Shown: positions 17,543-27,088, counted from the first letter of the stretch. The stretch: 57,396 bases of DNA from Promethearchaeota archaeon (GCA_016930515.1 JAFGGO010000162.1:1-57396), one strand, 5' to 3'. Notes: a model not told the origin generated them from the letters alone. Made by a program: numbers and translations.

Positions 17543-18238
17543 TTGGAACATCCAACAGTTGCAAGCGTTTTAGAGATCGCCCAAGATATATTAAACCAAA
17601 ATAAATGCTTGGATGTTGAGACATTATATAATACAGCAAAACGGATTCTGAAAATTCCCAGAAAAGGTTTGATGAGAATTGTTAATTTTCTTTTTAGTAA
17701 TAAATATCTCCTTAAAGGAACAAAGTTTACAAAACAATCGGTTTTGTTTAATCCCAATAGGAAGTTAATTTATGATTTTATTAAAGAAAATCTTGGTGCT
17801 CATTATTCTTTTATCAGGAGAAGCGCTCCATTCGTAAGTACGAGTCCTGATATTGGTGGGGGTCAATTAGCCTGGCACCTTGAAATGCTCTTGAAATTTG
17901 ATTATGTGAAAAAGATAAGAATAAAAAACAAGTCTATTTTCATACCAAGCGAATTGCCTGAAGAAGTTGCCATCGTGCATTATTTCTTACGAGACAATCT
18001 GATAAGAACGATAATCGAATACATTAACCAAAAGACAAAAGCAGAAATAGTAGAAATATACAAGAATCTTGAAATTAGCAGGCATAAAGTCTATTATAAG
18101 GTCAACCTCCTCGTTGAAAACGAAATTGTAGTTTACAATGGTGGTGATGGAAAATTCCTATATTTGAATCCTGACAAAAAAATGCTTATTTCTAACATCT
18201 TGAAAAAAATCGAGTGCAAGGAGGTATTATTACAATGA
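17543..18238 (+). CDS. Tandem winged-helix protein coupled to the 7TM-longin gene
   Basis: 231 residues from a TTG start (17543); no ATG or GTG precedes it in frame before a stop at 17486. Three winged-helix-like units can be read, the middle one marked by NRKLIYDFI and AWHLEMLLKFDYVKK and the last by AEIVEIYKNLEISRHKVYYKV. It resembles the 772-1212 protein in pattern (Arg-Lys-Leu start, WHL turn helix, short wing). Its stop overlaps the following ATG (ATGA at 18235-18238) and the next gene's ribosome-binding site lies inside its 3' end, so the two are translated together. A regulator of, or partner for, the membrane protein is inferred. Confidence 0.7.
   Translation: MEHPTVASVLEIAQDILNQNKCLDVETLYNTAKRILKIPRKGLMRIVNFLFSNKYLLKGTKFTKQSVLFNPNRKLIYDFIKENLGAHYSFIRRSAPFVSTSPDIGGGQLAWHLEMLLKFDYVKKIRIKNKSIFIPSELPEEVAIVHYFLRDNLIRTIIEYINQKTKAEIVEIYKNLEISRHKVYYKVNLLVENEIVVYNGGDGKFLYLNPDKKMLISNILKKIECKEVLLQ
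18218..18224 (+). promoter_or_regulatory. Ribosome-binding site that sets the 7TM-longin start
   Basis: AAGGAGG ends about 10 bases before ATG 18235. It lies within the last codons of the upstream gene and rules out the in-frame GTG at 18214, which would place it inside the protein. Confidence 0.7.
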
Positions 18239-19539
18239 CAATCCTAAATTGGTCTCCCGAAGTCGTGTTAGACATGGTTTTAGGCGTTTTAGCATTGACG
18301 ATAGTTGCTTCAACCTTAATCATTGCGCGCATGAGAAATATACGATCAATTAAATTAATCGATCTGGGAATATCATTTATGGCGCTCATCATGCTCTTCG
18401 AAGCATTCTCTGTTTTATACATGGATGTATTTCTTTACATGATGTGCACCTTAAGCGTTTTTCTGAGCGTCTTTTTTCTCGCACTCGCCATCAATTACGT
18501 CACGAGGGAAAGCTTTATTTCTAAGGATTTAGTTTTCGTTGTATGCCTTGGAGCCCTACATTTGTATCTTACCTTCCAATCGGATCAATATGTTAAAGCC
18601 CTTGAAATGGGATTCCTTACCATCACTTGGACGGGAGCGTTGTTTTATGTTGGAAACTTAACGCAATTTCTTCTATTTATTTATTTCTTTTATTGGGGGC
18701 TCAAATCGTATTTAAACGCACCGTATTCGATTAAAAAGACAGCAGCTTTATTTTTCTTTGGAACTAACATATTATCTATTGTTCCCGTAAGTCTTATCGT
18801 CTTCACATTTTTTGAGCCCTTATTGATAGTTGTCATTGAAATTCTCATGATTGTAGGATTGATAACGATCCAATTTTCGGTTTTATACGATCCCAAGCTA
18901 CTTTATATCCTTCCGTTTAGATTACTTAACCTCATCGTGAGGGATAAGAAAGGTAATTTATTATTTGATCACAATTGGTCAGATATCGAACTTGACGCAA
19001 GCGTGTTTGCAGGGTTTTTAAACGCCTTAAAAATAATGAGCGAGCGAGTAATGAATGTTGGAGAACCGTTTGAAATAAGTCTAAAAAAAGGAATTCTAAT
19101 AATTCACGATTCCGATGACATTACTGTTGGACTTATCTCCTCAAAATCGTCGAAACTATTGCAAAGTGCTTTAGTAAAATTCACCACGGCGTTCCAAGAG
19201 CGATTTAGAGTGCTCTTACAGAAAGGCGTGACAAATCAAAAACAATATGAATCCGCCTTTGAATTAATCGAGCAATATTTCTCCAATTTTCCCTATTCTT
19301 TTATCAAGGACAAAAAAGAACAACTCTTATTACCCATATACATCCCCCCTCAACTCGAATACAAATTAAATGACGCTTTTAAAGGAGATCCAGATCTAGA
19401 CAATATTAAAAAAGAATTTGCCCGAGCTCCTACAGGAATTATTCGTGAATTTATTTCTCTTCATGAAGAGCTAGACCAAGAGTTTTTAGGGGATTCAACA
19501 GGCGAAGTCAAGAAATTTGAAAATAAGAAGGACTTATAA
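18235..19539 (+). CDS. Seven-TM membrane protein with cytosolic longin-like domain
   Basis: 434 residues. Residues about 10-225 hold seven hydrophobic helices. After a Pro-Lys-Leu-Leu turn, a soluble domain begins (about 233) with LNLIVRDKKGNLLFDH, a helix with FAGFLNALKIMSE, strands with FEISLKKGILIIHD and VGLISSKS, and a helix ending FTTAFQERFR. This beta-beta-alpha-beta-beta-beta-alpha-alpha order is like longin/roadblock-type domains and parallels the 8777 protein. A helical C-terminal tail follows. It could act as a receptor that passes a signal to a small GTPase; the Rab-like GTPase is its immediate convergent neighbour (33 bases apart), so the link is inferred from domain and context. 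Confidence 0.7.
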   Translation: MTILNWSPEVVLDMVLGVLALTIVASTLIIARMRNIRSIKLIDLGISFMALIMLFEAFSVLYMDVFLYMMCTLSVFLSVFFLALAINYVTRESFISKDLVFVVCLGALHLYLTFQSDQYVKALEMGFLTITWTGALFYVGNLTQFLLFIYFFYWGLKSYLNAPYSIKKTAALFFFGTNILSIVPVSLIVFTFFEPLLIVVIEILMIVGLITIQFSVLYDPKLLYILPFRLLNLIVRDKKGNLLFDHNWSDIELDASVFAGFLNALKIMSERVMNVGEPFEISLKKGILIIHDSDDITVGLISSKSSKLLQSALVKFTTAFQERFRVLLQKGVTNQKQYESAFELIEQYFSNFPYSFIKDKKEQLLLPIYIPPQLEYKLNDAFKGDPDLDNIKKEFARAPTGIIREFISLHEELDQEFLGDSTGEVKKFENKKDL

Positions 19540-19571
19540 GTTTTCAGAACGACGCTCAAAGAGATTTAAAA

Positions 19572-20093
19572 TCAAGAGTTTTCTAAATTGCTCAGACAAT
19601 CTATTGCAATTTGTTGGAACGCTTCTTCAACATTTTCCCCCGTTTTAGCGCTTGTTTCCATGTACTTGCATTCCATTTTTTCGGCCATTTTTTTAACCTC
19701 TTCCATGTCCACCTCACGTTCCAAGTCGTTTTTATTTCCCAAGAGGATCATGGGAATATTTTTCTTGACCGATTTTTTTATCGAACTAATCCAACCCGGA
19801 ATCTTTAGAAGACTTTCGGGATCGTCGAGCGCAAACACTCCAATCGCAGCGTTACTTCCCTTGAAGTAAATAGAACGAAGCTTGTGGAATTGAGCTTGTC
19901 CTCCAATGTCCCATAAAAGCAATCTTACGCTTTTGTCATTTAATTTCACATCTTTAATTAAAAAATTGCTTCCTATAGTTTTTTTCAAGCTATCTGAGAA
20001 ATAATCCTTGATATATCGAAGAAGCAATGAGGTTTTTCCCACTGAAGCAGGTCCGAATAAACATATCTTAAATTTGTAGTTTTGGGTAGACAT
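19572..20093 (-). CDS. Rab/Ras-like small GTPase
   Basis: 173 residues, all one G domain. G1 is GPASVGKTS (14-22), switch I Thr is T39 in KKTIG, G3 is WDIGGQ (61-66) keeping the catalytic Gln, G4 is GNKNDLE and G5 is TSAKTG. The layout is Rab-like (effector-region Thr-Ile-Gly, WDxxGQ). There is no C-terminal cysteine motif for prenylation, so membrane contact, if any, would be through partners. Asgard genomes carry many such GTPases, thought to be relatives of eukaryotic membrane-trafficking switches. It lies next to a 7TM-longin protein. AT-rich DNA (20094-20226) with a run of TATA repeats precedes it. Confidence 0.93.
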   Translation of the reverse strand: MSTQNYKFKICLFGPASVGKTSLLLRYIKDYFSDSLKKTIGSNFLIKDVKLNDKSVRLLLWDIGGQAQFHKLRSIYFKGSNAAIGVFALDDPESLLKIPGWISSIKKSVKKNIPMILLGNKNDLEREVDMEEVKKMAEKMECKYMETSAKTGENVEEAFQQIAIDCLSNLENS

Positions 20094-20226
20094 AGTACAT
20101 TCTTATTATACTATTTTTAATGCAAGTATTATAATTGCTTATTTGATAATATATTATTGAATCAATATATATATATTTAGAAACGAGTTTTGATAAATTT
20201 TTGTCAAATAAAAAAAACTAATAATT

Positions 20227-21477
20227 TCACTTCTTTTTTCTTTTAGCACCAATGCTAGTTGCCTTCGACATCAACCATTCAGGCGTTCCCTTGCCGTCCC
20301 AAAATTTATACCAAAAATAAAAAAGGAACCCTAACAATCCTATATAGGTAAGAACAAAATAGGGATAAACGAGAATTGACATGTAGGAACTATAAAATGG
20401 TAATAACAAGTAATGGAGCAAAAAGAGATTCAACGAAACCGTACCATAGAATTTTATCATATCAATGAAAATATTATCCTTTTTTTTTATATCAGTTACA
20501 TATAATCCCACGGCGACGATCAAGAAAGAAGCGCCCATTGTGTACCACATATTCGAAAAAGTTCCTCTAACTAAGAATTTCCACATACCAGGATAATGAA
20601 TAAAAGGTTGTCGTATTGCCGTGTAATATACATCAAATTTATAGAGCCTACCATTAATGTTGCCTAAGGTAGGGTTTACGGTTTCGATACCCGTGGTGAT
20701 CCCGAAAATTAAAAATATCCCACCCCAGAATATGAACAGGTTAAACAAACGCTTGTAAGCCTCGTCAGTCCCTTCCATCATGGCTTCGTATAGATATTCG
20801 CCAAATATTGTAGTTATAAAACAGATGGAAATCCAAGGCAAGACGGTTGTCGTAGCTTCGTCCGAATCAAGTATTAAAAACACGGTTTCAAAAAAAGGAT
20901 TATTTTGGGAAAGAATATATAGCGACTCTCTAATCATTTCCGAAGAAAATATAATAATTGTCCCGACAATCGCTCGAGCCGACCTACTCAGTTTTAAAGT
21001 AAAATAACAGACGATTTGAGACAAACCAATAAAGCTGATGATGTTCCACCCCCATAAACTTCGTGGGAAAGGGAGTTCGGACCCGTTCAAGGCGAAATTA
21101 ATCAAGGATCCGATAAAGAGCATCATCATGCCACGAGCGAAAATCATATTTCTTATCACGTTCTGAGGTAAAACGCCTTTTTTTCTATTGATGCTGAAAA
21201 CAACACTCAATGCCGAGAGGAATATGAACAAGGAGGGACCAAAGATGTCTAAAAAAGCATACACGATACCGTTTAAGAACACCCAATTTTCATCGAACCA
21301 TGCTGCTGATGTATGAGCGATGATGATAAAAATGATCGCAATCCCTTTTACGAAGTCTATGCTTGATAGACGCCTGGGAATGGCTTTTGTTGTTTCTATT
21401 TCAAGGGTAGAAACATCGATTTCCTCGTCAGGTATTGTTTCGCGAACTTCTTCTTTGAGAATCGTTTCAGCTGTCAT
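20227..21477 (-). CDS. Multi-pass membrane acyltransferase-like protein (DUF1624/HGSNAT or AT3 type)
   Basis: 416 residues with about ten hydrophobic helices. The first helix opens with RLSSIDFVKGIAIIFIII followed by an AHTSAAW stretch, the conserved His-containing entry of membrane acyltransferases such as the heparan-glucosaminide N-acetyltransferase domain (DUF1624). Such proteins move acyl groups from a cytosolic donor to sugars on the other side of the membrane. Choice between DUF1624 and acyltransferase-3 families cannot be settled by eye. It has a charged N-terminal tail of about 35 residues. A minus-strand neighbour, the ATP-grasp gene, ends about 50 bases upstream and might share its transcript. 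Confidence 0.65.
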   Translation of the reverse strand: MTAETILKEEVRETIPDEEIDVSTLEIETTKAIPRRLSSIDFVKGIAIIFIIIAHTSAAWFDENWVFLNGIVYAFLDIFGPSLFIFLSALSVVFSINRKKGVLPQNVIRNMIFARGMMMLFIGSLINFALNGSELPFPRSLWGWNIISFIGLSQIVCYFTLKLSRSARAIVGTIIIFSSEMIRESLYILSQNNPFFETVFLILDSDEATTTVLPWISICFITTIFGEYLYEAMMEGTDEAYKRLFNLFIFWGGIFLIFGITTGIETVNPTLGNINGRLYKFDVYYTAIRQPFIHYPGMWKFLVRGTFSNMWYTMGASFLIVAVGLYVTDIKKKDNIFIDMIKFYGTVSLNLFLLHYLLLPFYSSYMSILVYPYFVLTYIGLLGFLFYFWYKFWDGKGTPEWLMSKATSIGAKRKKK

Positions 21478-21527
21478 TAGATTATACCTGTAAATTTATA
21501 TAGTCAATTAATTATTATAAAATTGGA

Positions 21528-22859
21528 TCATTTAAATACTAAAAAGTTACGCTTTTTGAAGATTTTATAAATTTCATTGATTCTTTTTAACGACTTTTTT
21601 TGTGTTTTTTCTTTTGTGGAAATAAAGCACGAGTAATTGTGATCGCCACCATGGCCTAATTGTCTGTTAGAGATCGGGGGAGTCACGATCTCGGGAATAA
21701 GATTCATTAGGATAGGTATTTGGTCTTCGTATGGGTCAGTTTTGGAATTTTCACAGGAGTATTGCATTTCTATCCTGTAAAAAGTGGAATGATGGGTATA
21801 ACGAGGTTTTTTATATATTTCTTTTGATAATTTAGCGTCGTATATTAACTCAGCAGGATTGACATCAATGACATTTCTAATACCTACATAAGAAGTCGTG
21901 AGGCGGGGATTAATTTCGATGTAATAATTTTTACAAGTTTTGGATCTGACAAAATCAACTCCGTAATATCCACTCAAGGGTATGGGTGAATTTTCTGCTA
22001 GTTCAATTAAATCCAAATAAATTTTTTCTCCATGTCGTGCAGGTGTGCTTCCACCGATATATTCGGATTCTTCTTCAAATTCCTTTATTTGAATGGATTG
22101 CGAATTTATTCCCAATAGAATTGGTGTGGAAGCTATATTAGAACTATTTTGAGAAATTCCGATAAAAGAAGCGCTTAGATCAATTCCATTTATAAATTCC
22201 TGTAAAATATAATTCCTCTTTCCTTCCAATATATTTCCTTTCATATTGATAAAATCTTTTATTTTTTGCTCGTCATGAAGATAGAAAATATTTTCTGAAC
22301 CAATACCGTCTTCTGGTTTGATTATTATCGGGCAACTGAGCTCTTCGTATTTCTTGAGAATAAAATTATAATCGAGAAGCTCTTTTTTGCGAGGAATTGG
22401 ATATGTTCGCGGAGTTAAAATTTTTTGTCGATTGAAATAGTTAAAGGTCTTTAATTTTGATGTCCCTAACTCTATACCTGACAAATCAGCGCTTAAAACG
22501 ATTTTATTGAGGTTTAAAGCAAGTTTCGTGAGGTCGAAAAGGATGTTCGAAAATTCAGGAGCAATTATAAAACAATATTCGCATCTATTCACACCATCAA
22601 TAAAAACATCAATAAATGATTTATCGGAGCTTACAGATTCATATCTATCTACGCACAAATATTTAGAAAGAAATGTAATTCTTGCATCAATAATTGTAAT
22701 CACATTAAAGTTCATTCGCTTGAAATCTAACGCGATAGATCTCAGCATTGCGTATCCCTCACAAAATAAATGAGGGGGTACTTCAACATTATTAAATCCC
22801 CCTCCCGCAACAAATTCGAATATAAATAGGGTATTTTCTGTTAACATCACGCTTTTCAT
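21528..22859 (-). CDS. ATP-grasp ligase, similar to tyramine-glutamate ligase MfnD
   Basis: 443 residues. The N-terminal third resembles COG1821/MfnD: FEFVAGGGF, then EGYAMLRSIALDFKR, ITIIDARI, and IAPEFSNILFDLTKLA. The ATP-grasp part includes IIKPEDGIGSENIF, a YYGVDFVRS strand and YYIEINPRLTTSYVG, which carries the metal-binding Glu/Asn. MfnD joins glutamate to tyramine in methanofuran synthesis; here the partner amine and acid are unknown, and this could be another carboxylate-amine ligase. ATG 22859 is the likely start. It is divergent from the 22960 gene. Confidence 0.65.
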   Translation of the reverse strand: MKSVMLTENTLFIFEFVAGGGFNNVEVPPHLFCEGYAMLRSIALDFKRMNFNVITIIDARITFLSKYLCVDRYESVSSDKSFIDVFIDGVNRCEYCFIIAPEFSNILFDLTKLALNLNKIVLSADLSGIELGTSKLKTFNYFNRQKILTPRTYPIPRKKELLDYNFILKKYEELSCPIIIKPEDGIGSENIFYLHDEQKIKDFINMKGNILEGKRNYILQEFINGIDLSASFIGISQNSSNIASTPILLGINSQSIQIKEFEEESEYIGGSTPARHGEKIYLDLIELAENSPIPLSGYYGVDFVRSKTCKNYYIEINPRLTTSYVGIRNVIDVNPAELIYDAKLSKEIYKKPRYTHHSTFYRIEMQYSCENSKTDPYEDQIPILMNLIPEIVTPPISNRQLGHGGDHNYSCFISTKEKTQKKSLKRINEIYKIFKKRNFLVFK

Positions 22860-22959
22860 TTCGATTTTAAGATAATAAAGATATAATACAATAAAGATAA
22901 AAAATGATGAGAAATTAAGTTAAAATAACCCCAATCTAAGCATAAAAAGTAATGAAATA

Positions 22960-24177
22960 ATGACTTTTTTTCTAGAAGAAACACAACAGAGAATTCGATA
23001 TCTTCACTTCAAGATCAAGCATATTGAAGAGGCTTTAGAAAAATCAGACGAGAAGTTCGACCTCGACGATTTAAACCTCATTTCCGAATATACCATGATC
23101 TTAAATGTTAATTATCACAATCAGGACCATAAAAAAATATTAAAAGAATTGGACATTACCCGAAATTTTAACGACATCGAAATAAATGACATGATGTTCG
23201 AATGCGCTCGTTCTTTATGGATTTTAGCGAGAGCCTACGCATATTTATCAGAATCGTTCGAAGAAAACGAAGAATGGGAAAATGCCATAATTGCCATGAC
23301 AAATAGCGCCAAGATTTACAAGACTGCGGCATATTTCAGTACGGCATCCGTTTTACAAGAGGAAAAGGGAAATACCCTCGATCCAGAAAATTTAGAGATG
23401 CTTTCTGAAGAAGCAAGGATATTAGCACAGAGTATTGGCGCACTTCGAGAAGAGCAGAGGAATAACCTTTATTTCTCTTCAAAATTATATGCAGGATTGA
23501 GCGCCTTGTCGAAAAGATTATTTTACTTGAGGAATCACGACGAAAAAAAGAAACAACAAATTCGCGCACAATTTCACTATGATATGGGAAGAGCATGCCA
23601 CCTGAAAGCTCTCGCTTCGAAGGAATCCTCGCTGACAGGCATTAATAAGGACAAAGTTACGAAACTGTTGCAAAAAGCAAACTTTTACTACACAAAATCG
23701 AGAGAGATATGGGAAAGCATGCTTGAAACCATCAAGGACATGTCAAGCGACGAGCAGGAAAACTTAAAAGAAAACATTTCCATCGTGAAGGATTATCTCA
23801 AAGAAAACGATGTAGAAACCCTGGATTACGACCAAATTAAAAAAATCCAAGATCCTGAACCGATTATCATCATCCCTGAAAATTTAGCTCCTTTCGTTCC
23901 AAAATCCACGATATATTTAACAAAATTCGTACCTAAGGATTTAAACCAGAAGAGGTTTAAAAGTTTCAAGAACAAGAAATTGGAAACAAAAATTCCTTAT
24001 TCTAAGAAGGAGAAGCTCTTAGATAAGAAAGCGGGTATTATTAGAACGATTAACGAACTCAAGGCCTTGGAACAAAATAAGGATATTGAAATAGAAAAAT
24101 TCACGGAACTCATGGAGAAATATACTACAAAATTAAACATGATCGATACCGCCTTGGAAAAACTCTCAAAAAACTGA
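22960..24177 (+). CDS. Helical protein, possibly BRO1-like
   Basis: 405 residues, almost all alpha-helical. Residues about 80-205 (CARSLWILARAYAYLSES, then an AIIAMTNSAKIYKTAAYF helix, then PENLEMLSEEARILAQSIGA, then a LAGLSALSKRL-like helix) match the order seen in BRO1 domains of ESCRT-linked proteins: an Ala-rich helix, a helix ending in an AAxYF-type turn, an Asp/Pro-Glu-x-Leu helix, and an AQ-containing helix. A Pro/Ile-rich linker (about 285-310) leads to a basic, coiled-coil tail. A generic TPR-like fold is the alternative. No other ESCRT gene is nearby; the large TPR gene follows. The function is not settled by sequence. Confidence 0.5.
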   Translation: MTFFLEETQQRIRYLHFKIKHIEEALEKSDEKFDLDDLNLISEYTMILNVNYHNQDHKKILKELDITRNFNDIEINDMMFECARSLWILARAYAYLSESFEENEEWENAIIAMTNSAKIYKTAAYFSTASVLQEEKGNTLDPENLEMLSEEARILAQSIGALREEQRNNLYFSSKLYAGLSALSKRLFYLRNHDEKKKQQIRAQFHYDMGRACHLKALASKESSLTGINKDKVTKLLQKANFYYTKSREIWESMLETIKDMSSDEQENLKENISIVKDYLKENDVETLDYDQIKKIQDPEPIIIIPENLAPFVPKSTIYLTKFVPKDLNQKRFKSFKNKKLETKIPYSKKEKLLDKKAGIIRTINELKALEQNKDIEIEKFTELMEKYTTKLNMIDTALEKLSKN

Positions 24178-24332
24178 ATATTACCTCCTATTTTCTCCTT
24201 TTTTAACTCTTTCTCATTAAACCAGATTCCTTGTCTTGATTATGCTAAAATTTAAAAAATGGCGAGTTTTATTATACAATAAAAATTAATTCTAAGAAAT
24301 ATTCACTAATAATTTTATGAGGGTTTGATGAG

Positions 24333-26681
24333 ATGGCTAAAAAATCAAGCATTGATAAGAAAATAAAACCAATCGTGAAAGAAAGCATCGTATTATCCAC
24401 CAAGAAGCAATACACCGAAGCAATCAGAAAGTTAAGAGAAGTACTAAGCATTATTCGAGACAAGGTCAAAGAACCAGAAGAACAAAAAGAAGAACTTGAA
24501 AAAATTAAGGAAAGAATAAATTCAACCTACCTTCTCGAGATTGAAGATATTATTAAAAAAACTGAAGAGCTTGTTAACCAAAAAAAATTTAACAACGCCA
24601 TCGAAGAATACAACAAGGCGTCTACTATAACCATTAACATATCCGATCCTCACTTAAGCGAAACTCAAGCGAATAGGATAGAAAAGTTGAAGACCCTGAC
24701 CGAAGTCAAGATACTATTGGAGGAAGCCATTAAATCCTGTTCCGAAAAGCATTATGAAATCGCTCTTAAAACCCTCGAAAGAGCCCTTCAAAAAGCTTCT
24801 AATTTTTGCGATCAAATTGATAAAAATATCGTTATTATAAAAACCATTACCAATAAAATACGCTCCGCTCAAATTTCTACAATAAATCAGAAAAGCGACG
24901 AATTGCTTAACCAAGGAAAATACGAAGAAGCGTTGAATAATTTCAACGAAGCATTAGAAAATGCAAATCTCATGTACGACGACGACCTAAAAATAACGGT
25001 CATAAATAAAGCTAAAGATAACATAAATCGATCTTATTCAAGTATTATAGACTCGCTCATTAAGAAAAGAGAAAATTTACTAAAAGAAAATAAACTGGAA
25101 GACGCGGCTTCTCAACTCAAGACGATGATTGAAATACTTGATAAAATGCATGATTCGAATTTTAAAACAAAAAAGAGAGAAGAATTAAGCGAATTGATAA
25201 ATCCTAGCTACATCGAGTCGATAAAGAAGTTAATGGAGGAAGGGGAAAAGATTAAAACCCAAGAGGATTTCGTCGATTCAATTCAGGATATTACTAAGGC
25301 CCTTAGCAAGTTTCAGGAAGCATTGAAGATTGCAAATAAGATGATCAAATCGGAGATTAAAGATCGCAAAATCAAGGAAATTTCAAACATTATAAACGAA
25401 ACTTGCACCCTTACCATTGCTCCAAGAAAAAAGACGGGGATTGAGCTAATCAAAGAAAAGAAATACGAGGAGGCGATCAGAGAGCTATATTCGGTCATGA
25501 GTATTGGAAAAAACATGATATTTTCCGAAGGACAAGAGAACGAGGAAATTGAGGACATAAAAAGAACAATAAATAAGGTATACGAAGCCGAGGTTGAAGG
25601 AGTATTATCCATAGGAGAAAACCTTGTTATAGAAAAAAAACACGATAAAGCTCTTGAAACGCTAAATGAGGCCTTGAATATCACGAATAAAATGTATTTA
25701 TCGGAAGAAATGGACGCTATTGTCAATAAGATTAAAAATGTCATCTATGAAACGGAATTAAAACAAATCGTTCAAAAAGGAGACGTTTCAGAGAAAGAGG
25801 TTAAATTCCTAAAGGAAATCGAGTCGCTTCAGGAGTCGCTCCAAGTAGCAAGCAGCATGAAGGACGAGGACTTGAAGGCGGAGGAAATGGAACGATTGCG
25901 TAGGGAAATCGATCTTGTTCACGGCAACAGGATAAAACTATTAATTGAACAAGGAATAGAACTAACAGAAAAAAATCAATTTGAATCTGCGTTTGAGCGT
26001 TTTGAAAAAGCTATTGAAATAACCGATTCAATAGAATTGAGAGAAATTAAAAATCGAGAACTCAGTTCCTCAATAGAGAGCTACAAGCTTGCACTTAACA
26101 ACAAGGCTAGGCGTGATCTGAAAAATCAAAAATTCGACGACGCCATTGCGTCCTGTAATAAGGCAAATGAACTAGAAGAAAATGCAGAATCATGCTACAT
26201 TATGGGAAATGCATATAAGTATAAGGAAGAGCACGATCGTGCCATTCAGAACTATGAGCGTGCGATTCAATTGGACCAAAACCACGCAAATGCTTGGAAC
26301 GAAAAAGGACTCGTGCTTGAAATGAAATCAGAATATCAAAAAGCGATAGATAGTTTTCAAAACGCCCTAAACATCGACTCAAAACACGCTAGTGCATGGT
26401 ATAATATGGGAAATGCGTATAAATATGTTAATGCTCTTGACAAGGCGATAGATTCATACAATAAGGCGATTGAAATCGATCCGAGCTTTTCAAAAGCGTG
26501 GTTTTTTAAAGGAAGTGCTTATTTTGGCAAGAAAGATTATTACAACACCATTGAAAGCCTTTCAAAAGCGATAGAAATCAATCCAGAATTAGGTAAGAAC
26601 ATTGGAAATTTGCTGCAAGACCTTAAAAGGATATTTGCTTCAATTGGAGACCAATTTAATGAAGCGTTGGATAAAAAATAG
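24333..26681 (+). CDS. Large TPR-repeat protein
   Basis: 782 residues. The first ~590 consist of repeated, degenerate helical pairs with Lys/Glu-rich faces and patterns such as NFNEALENA and TLNEALNITNKM, each about 85-90 residues apart, which look like diverged TPR blocks. The last ~150 hold four standard TPRs (for example NAYKYKEEHDRAIQNYERAI and KAIDSYNKAIEIDPSFSKAW). It has no membrane segment. TPR proteins act as scaffolds; which partner cannot be told. It follows the BRO1-like gene on the same strand with about 155 bases between. Start ATG 24333 follows a GAG-rich stretch. Confidence 0.85.
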   Translation: MAKKSSIDKKIKPIVKESIVLSTKKQYTEAIRKLREVLSIIRDKVKEPEEQKEELEKIKERINSTYLLEIEDIIKKTEELVNQKKFNNAIEEYNKASTITINISDPHLSETQANRIEKLKTLTEVKILLEEAIKSCSEKHYEIALKTLERALQKASNFCDQIDKNIVIIKTITNKIRSAQISTINQKSDELLNQGKYEEALNNFNEALENANLMYDDDLKITVINKAKDNINRSYSSIIDSLIKKRENLLKENKLEDAASQLKTMIEILDKMHDSNFKTKKREELSELINPSYIESIKKLMEEGEKIKTQEDFVDSIQDITKALSKFQEALKIANKMIKSEIKDRKIKEISNIINETCTLTIAPRKKTGIELIKEKKYEEAIRELYSVMSIGKNMIFSEGQENEEIEDIKRTINKVYEAEVEGVLSIGENLVIEKKHDKALETLNEALNITNKMYLSEEMDAIVNKIKNVIYETELKQIVQKGDVSEKEVKFLKEIESLQESLQVASSMKDEDLKAEEMERLRREIDLVHGNRIKLLIEQGIELTEKNQFESAFERFEKAIEITDSIELREIKNRELSSSIESYKLALNNKARRDLKNQKFDDAIASCNKANELEENAESCYIMGNAYKYKEEHDRAIQNYERAIQLDQNHANAWNEKGLVLEMKSEYQKAIDSFQNALNIDSKHASAWYNMGNAYKYVNALDKAIDSYNKAIEIDPSFSKAWFFKGSAYFGKKDYYNTIESLSKAIEINPELGKNIGNLLQDLKRIFASIGDQFNEALDKK

Positions 26682-27080
26682 AGCTCTATCAATAATTATT
26701 TTATAATTAAAAGAGTTGATAATTATTTTTTAAAAAAAGGGTTGTATAATTTCTTCTTGCTGCAAGTAAGATAAGCGATCCTAATAATTTGACTAAGTGC
26801 TCTCAAATCCCCTGATACGATCATTCAAAAGATTGGGGCAGAAATATCGGGAAGCCAGAATAAAATCGTATAAAACACGCGAAAACAGACAAGAAATATG
26901 AGCGAATCTCGTGAATTTCAATATATATTTTCTTCCAACTTTTATCATCATTAATTTACATGTAAATTTTATTTTTACCTATTCCTATTAAAAAGAACTT
27001 TAAGAACTATTATTTCCACGCTATTTAAAGAATAATTAACATCTCTTAATATCCACAAATTTTTTCCAGATAAAGCGCAT
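26682..27080. other. Intergenic, no gene seen
   Basis: Very AT-rich and stop-filled on both strands. It starts with a repeated ATAATTATTTT-type sequence (around 26690 and 26720) followed by T/A runs, which may end the TPR transcript. Its right end carries the promoter of the 27111 gene. Confidence 0.5.
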
Positions 27081-27088
27081 TTTTATAT
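27081..27088 (+). promoter_or_regulatory. TATA box of the 27111 gene, suggesting a leaderless mRNA
   Basis: TTTTATAT is centred about 26 bases before ATG 27111, the usual archaeal TATA-to-transcription-start distance. The transcript may therefore begin at or near the start codon. In an AT-rich genome such a match can arise by chance. Confidence 0.4.

Noticed and set aside
19572..20093. C-terminal prenylation motif in the Rab-like GTPase
   Set aside because: The C-terminus has no terminal cysteine; the protein ends in LSNLENS.
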